NCBI GenBank assembly: GCA_016185245.1 | Contig: JACPNZ010000030.1 | Location: forward strand, 1 to 64,000 | Direction: 5' to 3' | From: Hyphomicrobiales bacterium | Lineage (GTDB): Bacteria > Pseudomonadota > Alphaproteobacteria > Rhizobiales > Aestuariivirgaceae | Length of the DNA: 64,000 nucleotides | In this document: one piece after another, positions 55,501-64,000 of the stretch | Numbering within the stretch: the stretch's first letter is position 1 | Layout of the letters: each line of letters begins with the position of its first letter | Translations under genes and position numbers: made by a program | Notes under the pieces: generated by a model | What the model was told of the DNA's origin: nothing | Seen by the model: only the letters and a program-made list of their open reading frames with translations | Databases searched by the model: none

Positions 55501-56598
55501 ATGAGCGCAGGCGTTGATCTTGATGCCGTGTCGGCCGATTTCGGCAAGTTTCGGGCCGTCGACCGGGTGAACGTTTCGATCCAGCCGGGCGAGTTCTTTT
55601 CTTTTCTCGGACCCTCGGGCTGCGGCAAGACCACCATTCTCCGCATGGTTTCGGGCTTTATCACGCCGAGCGAGGGGGCGGTCAGGATCGGCGGCCAGGA
55701 CATGCGCACGATCCGCCCCAACCAGCGCCCCACCGCGCTGATCTTTCAGAATCTCGCCCTCTTCCCGCTGATGCCGGTGTGGGAGAACATCGCCTTCGGA
55801 CTTGAGGTGCGTGGCATCGACAAGCAGGTGCGGCGCAGGAAGGCCGAGGAGCTTCTCCGCCTCGTCGACTTGCCCGATAGCGCCGACAAGGCGATTGCCC
55901 AGCTTTCCGGCGGCCAGAAGCAGCGGGTGGCGATCGCCCGGGCGCTCGCCGTCGAGCCCAAGGTGATGCTGCTCGACGAGCCTCTGTCGGCCCTTGATCT
56001 CAAGCTCCGCCAGCACATGCGGGCAGAATTGCGCACCATCCAGAAGCGCACCAACGTCACTTTCATCTACATCACCCATGACCAGGGCGAGGCCTTGGCC
56101 ATGTCGGACCGGGTGGGGGTTATGTCCCAGGGCCGGCTGCAGCAGGTCGGTGTGCCCCAGGAAATCTACAATCATCCGGCCAACGGCTTCGTGGCATCCT
56201 TCGTCGGCGAGAACAACATTTTTGCCGGCAAGCCGGGCGCAGCCGACAAGGGGCTTGCCCGGTTCGAGACCGACCGCGGCAGCTTCACCGCCCGCCTTGG
56301 ACCGGGTGTGAGTAGTCAGACACCTTGCAAGCTCTATGTGCGGCCCGAGCATGCCCGCCTCACCGCCGAAGCCGCCTCCGGCAACGCCATTGCGGTGGAG
56401 ATCGCCGACGTCGCCTTCGAGGGCAATTTCGCCACCATCCAGGCGCGCGACAGCGACGGCCGCATGCTGATGGTGGAAACCCGCAATGACGGTGCCGCCA
56501 GCCTGCCGGCCACCGGCCGGAAAATGAATTTCGTCTTCGACGCCGAGCGCGCCCTCATTCTCGCCGACGATGTTCCGGCCCACGGTCGAGCGGCATGA
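55501..56598 (+). CDS. Polyamine-type ABC transporter ATP-binding protein
   Basis: 365 residues. Walker A GPSGCGKTTILRMVSGF, Q-loop IFQNLALFPLM, signature LSGGQKQRVAIARALAV, Walker B VMLLDEPLSALD, and a TOBE domain near the C-terminus (LYVRPEHARLTAEAASG). PotA-like. Its stop overlaps the first permease start by 4 nt. GGGGAGGCC lies upstream of the ATG. Confidence 0.94.
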   Translation: MSAGVDLDAVSADFGKFRAVDRVNVSIQPGEFFSFLGPSGCGKTTILRMVSGFITPSEGAVRIGGQDMRTIRPNQRPTALIFQNLALFPLMPVWENIAFGLEVRGIDKQVRRRKAEELLRLVDLPDSADKAIAQLSGGQKQRVAIARALAVEPKVMLLDEPLSALDLKLRQHMRAELRTIQKRTNVTFIYITHDQGEALAMSDRVGVMSQGRLQQVGVPQEIYNHPANGFVASFVGENNIFAGKPGAADKGLARFETDRGSFTARLGPGVSSQTPCKLYVRPEHARLTAEAASGNAIAVEIADVAFEGNFATIQARDSDGRMLMVETRNDGAASLPATGRKMNFVFDAERALILADDVPAHGRAA

Positions 56599-57542
56599 AC
56601 GAACTCCTGCGCCGCTATGGAATGCCGCTCACGGCGTTGTTTTCGGTGCTCACCGCCTTCTGGCTGCTGATCCTGGTGATCCTGCCCTATATCTATCTGT
56701 TCGAGGAGTCGTTCCGCCCCTATTTGCCGGTAACCGAGGTCGGCGGCCCCAACGACACCTATAGCTTGAATAATTACCTGGCGGCTTTCAAACAGCCAAG
56801 CGATTGGAAGCTCTGGCTGCCGCTGGCCTGGCAACCGCTGATCATGCCGGTCCAGGCGCCGATTCACGTGCAGGTGTTCGTCCATACGATCCTGTTCAGT
56901 TCGCTGACGACGGTGCTGGCCTTCGTTCTGACCTATCCGATCGCCTACTATCTGGCCAAGATCGCCAATCCGAAGAATGTGCCGGTCCTGTTCCTGCTGT
57001 TGCTGGTGCCGATGTGGGTCAGCGAAATCCTGCGGGCTTTCGCCTGGTTTATCATTCTTGCGCTGAAAGGGCCGGTCAACTATGGGCTGATCGGGCTCGG
57101 CGTCATCGCCGATCCCATTCGCTGGATGACGGGATACAACAGCGTCATCCTCGGCCTCATCTATGTCTATCTCCTGTTCATGCTGCTGCCGGTCTATAAC
57201 GCCGTCCAGTCGCTCGATACCAACCAGATCGAGGCGGCCGAGGATCTGGGCTCGCCGTGGTGGCGCACCCACTGGCGGGTGATCCTGCCGCACGCCAAGC
57301 CGGGCATCGCCTCGGGCTCGGTGACGGTATTCATGCTGGCGGCGGGATCGATCCTGGTTCCCACCTTGCTGGCGTCGACCAACTCGCGCTGGTTCACCGA
57401 GGTTATCTACCAGTGGATGTTCGAGTCGCAGGACTGGAACACCGGCTCGGCTTACGCCTTCATGCTGATGATCCTGTGCACGGTCTTCGTATCGGTGGTC
57501 ATGCGCCTGTTCAAAGTAAAGCTGTCGGATATCGCGAAGTGA
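56595..57542 (+). CDS. Polyamine-type ABC transporter permease, PotB type
   Basis: 315 residues with six hydrophobic segments and an unusually long first periplasmic loop (about residues 40-95). Coupling motif IEAAEDLGSPWWRTHWRVIL then PHAKPGIASGS fits EAA-x3-G-x9-I-x-LP. Pairs with the following permease. Confidence 0.93.
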   Translation: MNELLRRYGMPLTALFSVLTAFWLLILVILPYIYLFEESFRPYLPVTEVGGPNDTYSLNNYLAAFKQPSDWKLWLPLAWQPLIMPVQAPIHVQVFVHTILFSSLTTVLAFVLTYPIAYYLAKIANPKNVPVLFLLLLVPMWVSEILRAFAWFIILALKGPVNYGLIGLGVIADPIRWMTGYNSVILGLIYVYLLFMLLPVYNAVQSLDTNQIEAAEDLGSPWWRTHWRVILPHAKPGIASGSVTVFMLAAGSILVPTLLASTNSRWFTEVIYQWMFESQDWNTGSAYAFMLMILCTVFVSVVMRLFKVKLSDIAK

Positions 57543-57549
57543 GACGGTC

Positions 57550-58392
57550 ATGAACAACGCCAACCGCTCGAACTGGCTGTTCCACACTTACATGATCGTG
57601 TTTCTCGCCTATATGCTGCTGCCCCTGGTGGTGATGGGCGGGGCGGCCTTCAACGATTCGCGCTTTCCCTCGATCTATCCCTGGGTGGGCTTCACCGACC
57701 GCTGGTTCGTCGAATTGTTCCAGGACGGGCGCATGTGGCTTTCCTTCCGCAACACCATCTTCGTCGCCATCGCGGTTGTCGCCATCTCGGTGCCGATCGG
57801 CACGGCGGCGGCGATCCTCATCAACAGCCTCGGCGGCACGACGCGCTCGCTGCTCTATGGCCTGATGGTGGCGCCGGTCCTCACCCCCGGCGCGGTCATC
57901 GGCATTTCGACACTGTTGTTCTGGAACAAGATCGGAAGTGGGCTCGGTTTGAACTGGTGGGTATTTTCGGCGGGCCTGCATCTCTCGGCGCTTGGTCAGG
58001 CCTCCTTTATTTCCGCCTTCGTCATGCTGCTGGTGTTGGCCAGATTGCAGAGCTTCGATCGGACGCTCGAGGAAGCCGCCCTCGATCTTGGAGCGAGCTA
58101 TACCCAGGTGATGCGGCGCATTCTCCTGCCGCATCTCTATCCGGCGATCGGGGCGGGTGCGGCCATCGCCTTCTTCCAGTCGGTCGAGAATTTCAACGTC
58201 ACGCTGTTCACCAAAGGCACCTACGATACGCTCACCGTTTATGTGTTCTCCAAGGTGCGGAGCGGCATCACGCCGACAATCAATGCCCTCGCCCTCATCC
58301 TGATCGCCGTCACCATCGTCGGGGCGATCTGGTACGAGACCCGGCGGCGGCGCAACGAGCGCCGCCTGGCGGCCATTGTCGAACCGGCTTAG
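57550..58392 (+). CDS. Polyamine-type ABC transporter permease, PotC type
   Basis: 280 residues with six hydrophobic segments. Coupling motif LEEAALDLGASYTQVMRRIL then LPHLYPAIGAG. Starts 7 nt after the PotB-like stop. Its TAG stop at 58390-58392 falls in the first copy of a 15-bp tandem repeat. Confidence 0.93.
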   Translation: MNNANRSNWLFHTYMIVFLAYMLLPLVVMGGAAFNDSRFPSIYPWVGFTDRWFVELFQDGRMWLSFRNTIFVAIAVVAISVPIGTAAAILINSLGGTTRSLLYGLMVAPVLTPGAVIGISTLLFWNKIGSGLGLNWWVFSAGLHLSALGQASFISAFVMLLVLARLQSFDRTLEEAALDLGASYTQVMRRILLPHLYPAIGAGAAIAFFQSVENFNVTLFTKGTYDTLTVYVFSKVRSGITPTINALALILIAVTIVGAIWYETRRRRNERRLAAIVEPA

Positions 58393-58413
58393 ACTGGGCC
58401 GGCTTAGACTGGG
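58384..58413 (+). repeat. Two perfect tandem copies of a 15-bp unit over the permease stop codon
   Basis: CCGGCTTAGACTGGG occurs at 58384-58398 and again at 58399-58413. The first copy contains the last codons and stop of the permease gene. A recent slippage duplication is the simplest explanation; no coding effect. Confidence 0.9.
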
Positions 58414-58495
58414 TTGCGCCAGTCTTCCTTTCCGGACATTAACTTCCCGGCAAACTTCGTCGCGCATGATTGGCTCCCGCACTGGAGATCGGCCG

Positions 58496-58684
58496 ATGGC
58501 GATGCGGATCGGGAACAAGGTTATCCATGCTGCCTCGTTGACGGCGCAGCGGCTGGCGCTCGAAGGGCGGCGCGAGGATGCCGACGCGATCTATGCCCTG
58601 GTCGACATTGCCATCAATCTGGAAGTGCGCATCCGCCAGGACGTCGAAACCGCGACGCCGCCGCTGGTCGAGCAGCCGGCCTGA
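58496..58684 (+). CDS. Small helical protein of unknown function
   Basis: 62 residues from the ATG at 58496, with GGAG 10 nt upstream. MAMRIGNKVIHAASLTAQRL then EGRREDADAIYALVDIAINL suggest two or three soluble helices. I do not recognise the family. An open frame from 58376 would start inside the permease stop region and is less likely. Confidence 0.55.
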   Translation: MAMRIGNKVIHAASLTAQRLALEGRREDADAIYALVDIAINLEVRIRQDVETATPPLVEQPA

Positions 58685-58772
58685 ACCTTCAAGCGTATTT
58701 CCATTACGTTGGGACCGAAGAACGGCGCCATCGGCCCATTGCCGGGCCGATGCGGTCCTGCCATGCGCCGTT

Positions 58773-60752
58773 CTAGCTGCGGAACTGGCGGATCAGGCTG
58801 GCCAGGCTCTGCTGCTGGGTCTGGGGCTGCGGTTGAGGCGGCGGGGGGAGCGGCTGGGGTGGCGCCACATGACCCACACCCTGGCCGAAACCGCCGTTGC
58901 CGGCGATCGGCTGCCGTCGCAGGTTGGGTGCCGCTTGCGACGGGCTGTAGCCATTGCCAGCTTGCGGCTGCGGGTTGGTTTGGGGCTGTGCGGTCTGGCC
59001 GGCCGGCGGCTGGGTGCCATTGATCTCGGCCACATAGGCGATGGCATCGGGGTTGTGGCTCTGGGCCCGCCAGCGGTTGACGATATCGGTGAGGAAGTTC
59101 TCGTCGGTCACTTCGGTCGCCCAGTTCTTGGTGAAGGAGGCAGTATTGCTGCGCGGCCAGGAATCGGCGGGCAGCATGTCGAACTTGATGCGGGTGGGAA
59201 GGGCAACGCCGTCGCCGAAGGTGATGGCTTCGCCGGTGCCCATGGTTGACATGAATTCGAGCAGGCTGGCGGCGGCGTCGGAAATGCCGGCCCGCAGGAT
59301 CTGCTGGTCGCGCTCGTTGGTGAGACGCATGGAGAAAATGGTATTGCACTGCGACAGGATGGTGGGATCGAGTTCGGCCGGGCGCTGGGTGACGATGCAC
59401 AGCGACACGCCGTATTTGCGGCCTTCCTTGGCGATGCGCGAGATCGCCCGCTTGGTCGGCTCGAAGCCGAGGGACTTGTCGATCGGCACGTAACGGTGGG
59501 CTTCCTCGCATACGAAAGTCAGCGGCACCCGGCCACCGCTCCACAGGGCGAAATCGAAGGCCAGCCGTCCCAGGACGGAAACCACCACATTGATGATTTC
59601 CGAGGGCAGGCCGCCCAGCTCGAGGATGGCGATGGGTTTCCCCGCTACCGGAATACGGAACAATCTGGCTAGCACCTGGGACATGGTATCCTGCACTGTC
59701 AGGCCGCCGAACATGAAGGCATAGCGCGGGTCGCGGGTGATCGTCTCGACCCGCGACTTGAGACGCTTGTAGGGGGCAAGTTCGCCGCGCAGTTCGAGCT
59801 TGCCGATATATTCCTCGAGCAGCCCGGTGAGATCGGAGGTGCGGTAGGGGATCGGCGTATCGACGCCGATGTTGCTGGCTTCCAGATAGTCGCGGCTGCG
59901 CGGCTGGCCGGCCCGGTCGCGGCGTTGGTTGCTCATGTAGCGCACCTTGGCGAGCGGGATCAGCTCGCGCAGCACCTCGACGTCGGTCTCGCGGTTGGGC
60001 TGCTGGCCGATCAGGATCTCGACGATCTCGTCGAAGTTGAGGAGCCAGAACGGCAGGTTCATGTTGTCGGGAGTGATGACCTCGGCAAGGTCCTTGAAAG
60101 ACTGGGCGTATTCGCGGTGCACGTCGAGCAGCAGCACATGGGCTTGCGGATTCTTCTCGATGATGCGGCGCAGGATCAGCGCCACGGTGCAGGATTTGCC
60201 GGTGCCGGTGGTGCCGAGCACGGCGAAATGCTTGCCCAGCATTTCGTCGATCTTGATCATCGCCGGAATGGTCGCGTCCTGCTGGATGTGGCCCACCCTG
60301 ATTGCCGTATCGGTGTCGCAGGCATAGGCCTTCTCGAGTTCCGACTTGCTGGCGCGGAACACGATGTCGCCGAGCGAGGGGTAGCTCGAGATGCCGCGGC
60401 GGAACGACTTGGCGCGGCCGTCGGCGTCCTTGGGAAGCTCGCCGATGAACTCGACCTCGACGATGCGCAGTTCGCGCTCGTCCGGGTTGTGCGACGGCAT
60501 CGGCGAACTCAGCGCCGAGATCATGGCGAGCGAAATCGAGCGCGGCGTGTCGACCTTGAGGAGGGTGCCAATCTCCGGGCCCTTCTCGGGCGGGGTGCCG
60601 GGCTCGCGGCGCTCCTGGTCGATGAGGATCACCGCGTGTGCCCCGGTCACCGCCACGACGCGGCCGACCCGCTCCATCGGTTCGGTGCGCAGCGCCAGGC
60701 CGGCGGCGGACGGCGGAGTTTGCGGGCGGTACATGGGGTGGCTCTCGCTCAT
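58773..60752 (-). CDS. HerA-like DUF87 ATPase
   Basis: 659 residues. An N-terminal HAS-barrel-like part (about 25-140), Walker A GTTGTGKSCTVALILRR from residue 180, VLLLDVHREYAQSF for Walker B, a second half with PLTFVCEEAHRYVP, and RKYGVSLCIVTQRPAELD with an arginine-finger-like region. From about residue 585 a Pro/Gln-rich tail runs to LASLIRQFRS. HerA/FtsK-like ATPases pump DNA as hexamers. No NurA gene is adjacent. Here it overlaps a histidine kinase gene by one base (TGATG). Confidence 0.88.
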   Translation of the reverse strand: MSESHPMYRPQTPPSAAGLALRTEPMERVGRVVAVTGAHAVILIDQERREPGTPPEKGPEIGTLLKVDTPRSISLAMISALSSPMPSHNPDERELRIVEVEFIGELPKDADGRAKSFRRGISSYPSLGDIVFRASKSELEKAYACDTDTAIRVGHIQQDATIPAMIKIDEMLGKHFAVLGTTGTGKSCTVALILRRIIEKNPQAHVLLLDVHREYAQSFKDLAEVITPDNMNLPFWLLNFDEIVEILIGQQPNRETDVEVLRELIPLAKVRYMSNQRRDRAGQPRSRDYLEASNIGVDTPIPYRTSDLTGLLEEYIGKLELRGELAPYKRLKSRVETITRDPRYAFMFGGLTVQDTMSQVLARLFRIPVAGKPIAILELGGLPSEIINVVVSVLGRLAFDFALWSGGRVPLTFVCEEAHRYVPIDKSLGFEPTKRAISRIAKEGRKYGVSLCIVTQRPAELDPTILSQCNTIFSMRLTNERDQQILRAGISDAAASLLEFMSTMGTGEAITFGDGVALPTRIKFDMLPADSWPRSNTASFTKNWATEVTDENFLTDIVNRWRAQSHNPDAIAYVAEINGTQPPAGQTAQPQTNPQPQAGNGYSPSQAAPNLRRQPIAGNGGFGQGVGHVAPPQPLPPPPQPQPQTQQQSLASLIRQFRS

Positions 60753-61609
60753 CAGTGAATGGGGGTATCGGGTTCAAGCTCGGTGGCATCGACGGTCGGC
60801 AGAATGACGGTGACGCGGGTGCCGGCCCCCTTCTGGGATTCGATGCGCAGGTCACCCGAATGCAGCCGTGCCAGGGCATAGGCGATGGGAAGGCCAAGCC
60901 CGGTGCCCTCGTGACGCTTGTTGAAGGTGGTGTCGACCTGACCGAAGGGGCGCATGGCGGTCTCGACCTCGGCCGGATTCATGCCGACGCCGGTATCGGT
61001 AACCGAGATCGCCGCATAGCCTTCCTGTAGCAGCGTGCACTCGATGCGGATGCGGCCGCCGTCGGGAGTGAACTTCACCGCATTGCTGAGAAGGTTGATG
61101 AGGATCTGCTTGACGCGCAGCGGGTCGGCGGAAAGTTTCGGCAGGTCGGGGGCGACGGCGCACTCGACGGCAATGCCTTTTTCCCGCGCCTTGGCCTCGA
61201 CAATCAGGAGGCAGGAGGCGAGGATCGGCTTCATTTCGACCGGTTCGCGCTCGACCGACAGCTTGCCGGCCTGGATCTTGGAAACGTCGAGAATGCCGTT
61301 GATCAGGGCCAGGAGGTGCTCGGCTGCCTGCTTGATGTAGCCGGAATACTGCATCACCTTTTCCGGCGAGGTCACGGTCTGCGAGGCTAGCATGTCGGAA
61401 AAGCCGATGATGGCGTTGAGCGGCGTCCGGAGTTCATGGCTCATGTTGGCGATGAAATCGGACTTGGCCTTGGAGGCGAGCTCGGCGTCGACCTTGGCGG
61501 CATTGAGGGCGATACCCTGCTTGTGCTGGACCATAGCGATGCCGAGATGATCGGCAAACTCGCCGATCAGCGAGCCTTGCTTGAACCAACTCTGTCCGAA
61601 TGTCCGCAT
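60752..61609 (-). CDS. Soluble sensor histidine kinase
   Basis: 285 residues. H58 in NMSHELRTPLNAIIGFSDML is the phosphorylation site, then the N box LINLLSNAVKFTPDGG, G1 DTGVGMNP, F box RPFGQVDTTF and G2 GTGLGLPIAYALA. The first 50 residues carry no membrane helix or clear sensor domain, so input probably comes from a partner protein. No response regulator is adjacent. Translational coupling to the HerA-like ATPase suggests joint function. Confidence 0.9.
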   Translation of the reverse strand: MRTFGQSWFKQGSLIGEFADHLGIAMVQHKQGIALNAAKVDAELASKAKSDFIANMSHELRTPLNAIIGFSDMLASQTVTSPEKVMQYSGYIKQAAEHLLALINGILDVSKIQAGKLSVEREPVEMKPILASCLLIVEAKAREKGIAVECAVAPDLPKLSADPLRVKQILINLLSNAVKFTPDGGRIRIECTLLQEGYAAISVTDTGVGMNPAEVETAMRPFGQVDTTFNKRHEGTGLGLPIAYALARLHSGDLRIESQKGAGTRVTVILPTVDATELEPDTPIH

Positions 61610-61662
61610 GACCGCCCCAATATGAATTTTGTTTTAGGTCATAACGTCTCAATGGGGGGTTA

Positions 61663-62910
61663 ATGGTGGAGGGCGAATTGGCCGGACTCCAGGCCCCAAG
61701 ACGAGACTTTGAAGGCCTGGCGAAAGCTGATACAATTGTTCTAACGCAATGGTTTGGGCGATCGCCGCGCACCGGTCCCGAGGGCCGTCGAGCGCAGGTC
61801 GTGCATGGAAGGTTCAACTTGGACGCGACCCACCGAGCGGATACCCGCTCCCGGCGCAGATCGGGCCGGTTTGGGGGCCGCAACCGACCGGGCGGGCGCC
61901 CGCCGGAACATCGTGGCTCGGGCAACGAAATCGATGGCGCCAGCCTCTATGGAGCGCTCGATCTCGGGACCAACAATTGCCGGCTGCTGGTCGCCACCCC
62001 CGCCGGCCACGGCTTCACGGTGGTCGATGCCTTTTCGCGCATTGTGCGCCTGGGCGAGACCCTGTCGCAGACCGGAAAACTCACCGACCAGGCCATGGGC
62101 CGTACCATCGATGCGCTGCGGGTCTGCGCCAACAAACTCAAATGGCGGAATGTGGGGCGCACCCGGCTGGTTGCCACCGAAGCCTGCCGCAGTGCCGCCA
62201 ACGGAGCCGAGTTCATCGCCCGGGTGAAGGCCGAAACCGGGCTGGGGCTCGAGGTGATCGACCGGGAGACCGAGGCGGAACTCGCCGCCACCGGGGCCGA
62301 GCCGCTGATCGACCCGGCCGCGGCGTCGGCCCTAGTTTTCGACATCGGCGGCGGCTCGACCGAAGTCATGTGGATGGAACGGCGGGGGCCGCGCTTTAAG
62401 ATCGCCGCCTGGACCTCGCTGGCTGTCGGCGTCGTTACCATTTCCGAGCGCTTTGGCGGCGGAATTGACGTTACGGCATCGTCCTTTGCCGCCATGCGCG
62501 CCTATCTCCGTCCGATGGTGGCCGAGTTCGTCGGAAAGGTTACCGAGTTGGGCGGCACGGCCCCGGTGCCGAGCCATCTGCTCGGCACCTCCGGCACCGT
62601 CACCACCATCGCCGGGGTGCAATTGGGCCTGGCCCGCTACGACCGCTCGCGGGTCGACGGCTGCTGGCTTGCCTCGGCCGACACCGGCCGGGTGACGGCC
62701 GAGCTTCTCGCCATGAGCTACGAGCAGCGCGCCGCCAACCCGTGCATCGGCCGGGAGCGGGCCGACCTCGTTCTCGCCGGCTGCGCCATCCTCGAGGAAA
62801 TCCGCCTGGCCTTTCCGGCTCCGCGCATCCGCGTTGCCGACCGGGGTCTGCGCGAAGGCATTCTCACCCAGCTGATGAAGCAGGACGGCACCTACGGGAG
62901 GGTGCCATGA
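61663..62910 (+). CDS. ppx: Ppx/GppA phosphatase family protein
   Basis: 415 residues. After an Arg-rich N-terminal extension of about 90 residues, the actin-like fold begins with GALDLGTNNCRLLVATP. Further motifs: VATEACRSAANGAEF, EVIDRETEAEL, LVFDIGGGSTEVMW and GTSGTVTTIAGVQLGL. It hydrolyses polyphosphate or pppGpp. The start at 61663 follows GGGGGG; a start closer to the fold cannot be excluded. Overlaps rlmE by 4 nt, a conserved alphaproteobacterial pair. Confidence 0.92.
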   Translation: MVEGELAGLQAPRRDFEGLAKADTIVLTQWFGRSPRTGPEGRRAQVVHGRFNLDATHRADTRSRRRSGRFGGRNRPGGRPPEHRGSGNEIDGASLYGALDLGTNNCRLLVATPAGHGFTVVDAFSRIVRLGETLSQTGKLTDQAMGRTIDALRVCANKLKWRNVGRTRLVATEACRSAANGAEFIARVKAETGLGLEVIDRETEAELAATGAEPLIDPAAASALVFDIGGGSTEVMWMERRGPRFKIAAWTSLAVGVVTISERFGGGIDVTASSFAAMRAYLRPMVAEFVGKVTELGGTAPVPSHLLGTSGTVTTIAGVQLGLARYDRSRVDGCWLASADTGRVTAELLAMSYEQRAANPCIGRERADLVLAGCAILEEIRLAFPAPRIRVADRGLREGILTQLMKQDGTYGRVP

Positions 62911-63602
62911 GTCGGCCGGGCTCGGGCAAGGCCCGGGGCAGCCGCGCCCTCAAGGAGCGGGTGAGGACCGGCAAGGGCCGTACCGTGTCGCAAAAGATCT
63001 GGCTCGAGCGCCAGCTCAACGACCCCTATGTCAAGGAAGCGCGGAAGCTCGGCTACCGCTCGCGCGCCGCCTTCAAGCTCATTGAGATCGACGACAAGTA
63101 CCGGTTCCTCAAGCCCGGCGGGCGGGTGGTTGACCTCGGTGCCGCACCCGGTGGCTGGAGCCAGGTGGCGGCACAGCGGGTTGCCGCCGAGAAGGGGAGG
63201 GGCAAGGTTGTCGCCATCGACATGCATGGCATGGACCCGATCCCGGCAGTCACCATCCTGCACAAGGATTTCTACGATGCCGATGCGCCTTCGCTGTTGA
63301 TCGCGGCATTGGGCGGTGAAAAGGCCGACTGTGTGCTCTCCGACATGGCGGCCCATGCCACCGGCCATCGTCAGACCGATCACATCAACATCATGGCGCT
63401 GGCCGAGGCGGGCTATGACTTCGCCAGGACCATCCTCAAGCCCGGCGGCACCTATCTCGCCAAGGTCCTGCGCGGCGGCACCGAAGGCGATCTCCTCAAG
63501 CTGATGAAACTGGACTTCGCCACGGTCCGCCACGTGAAACCGATGGCGTCGCGCGACGAGTCGGCCGAGTTGTTTGTGCTGGCAACGGGGTTCAGGGGGT
63601 AA
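62907..63602 (+). CDS. rlmE: 23S rRNA (uridine-2'-O)-methyltransferase RlmE
   Basis: 231 residues. The K-D-K-E set is recognisable: KEARKLGYRSRAAFKLIEID, VVDLGAAPGGWSQVAA for SAM, VLSDMAAHATGHRQTDH, and YLAKVLRGGTEGDLLKL with SRDESAELFVLA at the end. It methylates U2552 in the A-loop of 23S rRNA. The basic N-terminal 30 residues are an alphaproteobacterial extension. Translationally coupled to ppx. Confidence 0.95.
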   Translation: MSRPGSGKARGSRALKERVRTGKGRTVSQKIWLERQLNDPYVKEARKLGYRSRAAFKLIEIDDKYRFLKPGGRVVDLGAAPGGWSQVAAQRVAAEKGRGKVVAIDMHGMDPIPAVTILHKDFYDADAPSLLIAALGGEKADCVLSDMAAHATGHRQTDHINIMALAEAGYDFARTILKPGGTYLAKVLRGGTEGDLLKLMKLDFATVRHVKPMASRDESAELFVLATGFRG

Positions 63603-63609
63603 GAGTTAG

Positions 63610-64000
63610 ATGAAACGACTCACCTTCGACACTGAGAGTAATTACTTCATGCCACCCGGGTCGGGGATTGGTAGCGTTGACGCGCATCGGGATTACTGGC
63701 GCGGCAAGAATCTGAGATTTGATTGCGGTGTTGTTTTCGAGGAGGAGACAGGAAAGTATCGCGAGTTCGACGATAAACAAACTTTCGATTTGCTTGCGCT
63801 TTTGACGACTGCAGCTGAATTGGTCTCGCACAGCGGCCCGAGAGTCGATCTCATTGTTCTTGAGCATGCATGCGGTGAAGACCGCGTTGCCCCGCTGCAT
63901 CGTATTAAACATCATGACTTGATGGAAATCCATAACATGGTGAGTTTAGATGATCTCTCAAAGGATTACATAGGCCCGTTCGACTTTAGAGTTATGGAAA
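63610..64000 (+). CDS. RNase H-like (DnaQ/YprB type) exonuclease domain protein, partial
   Basis: 130 codons visible, open to the right edge. KRLTFDTESNYFM carries a D-x-E exonuclease I pair, CGVVFEEETGKYREFDDKQT and AELVSHSGPRVDLIVLEHAC resemble the exonuclease II region, and HHDLMEIHNM a later motif. This looks like the fold of 3'-5' exonucleases used in phage and helicase-linked YprB proteins. Lower GC than rlmE 8 nt upstream, so possibly acquired. The end and any further domains lie outside the window. Confidence 0.5.
   Translation, partial: MKRLTFDTESNYFMPPGSGIGSVDAHRDYWRGKNLRFDCGVVFEEETGKYREFDDKQTFDLLALLTTAAELVSHSGPRVDLIVLEHACGEDRVAPLHRIKHHDLMEIHNMVSLDDLSKDYIGPFDFRVME

Overview
The window reads as chromosomal DNA of a high-GC alphaproteobacterium, probably Hyphomicrobiales or a close relative. 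The basis is the gene content: a smo/mtlK-type polyol operon, several sugar ABC importers, DUF465 proteins, carB-greA, purEK, a SigK/RskA-like pair, and aroE next to an inositol monophosphatase. This is an inference from families, not from a search.

Layout. 1-1.7 kb: an IS3 end has cut a yoeB copy, followed by a small cytochrome c and an intact yefM-yoeB toxin-antitoxin pair with its palindromic operator. 1.7-5.7 kb: greA and carB. 5.8-7.6 kb: a lower-GC two-gene unit, a TOPRIM-like protein overlapping an SMC/OLD-type AAA ATPase, with the look of a defence pair. 7.6-10.5 kb: a cluster of small secreted peptides, three of them paralogues, beside an ECF sigma factor and an anti-sigma factor that has no membrane segment. 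10.5-17.9 kb: housekeeping genes (rpsU, purK, purE, two DUF465 genes, amidase, TauE/SafE permease, lipoprotein, aroE homologue, inositol monophosphatase). 17.9-20.8 kb: a ZntA-type metal ATPase with a 45-residue membrane peptide gene 3 nt behind it, and a divergent MerR regulator with a MerR-type promoter. 20.8-30.2 kb: a LacI-regulated sugar ABC importer, an FMN-dependent 2-hydroxyacid dehydrogenase, an RraA/aldolase-like protein, an amidohydrolase and a truncated 3-hydroxyisobutyrate dehydrogenase. 30.2-34.5 kb: gatB, a GST with a histone-H1-like tail, a membrane-linked EEP phosphatase, a Sel1 protein and a small periplasmic protein. 34.6-42.8 kb: a complete polyol operon. 43.1 kb: tRNA-Ser. 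44-49.2 kb: a second ribose-type importer facing a kinase / ROK kinase / YihT-LacD-like aldolase operon. 49.5-52.4 kb: nested insertion-sequence debris from four families, next to tRNA-Gln. 52.7-58.4 kb: an enolase-superfamily enzyme and a polyamine-type importer. 58.5-64 kb: a HerA-like ATPase with a histidine kinase, ppx, rlmE and the start of an RNase H-like exonuclease gene.

How it fits together. Much of the window is carbon uptake: four separate ABC importers, each with its binding-protein gene followed by a strong hairpin, and each near enzymes or a regulator for its likely substrate.

The best candidate for an undescribed system is 8.1-10.5 kb. It has three paralogous signal-peptide-bearing mini-proteins sharing an NLT(V/I)I-x-K ... 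C-x4-C core. Two of their genes share a 29-bp upstream element at the same distance from the start codon. Two are followed by hairpins with the same C-rich loop and two compensatory stem changes. All lie beside an unusual sigma/anti-sigma pair. The AAA/TOPRIM pair and the ZntA-linked peptide are further candidates.
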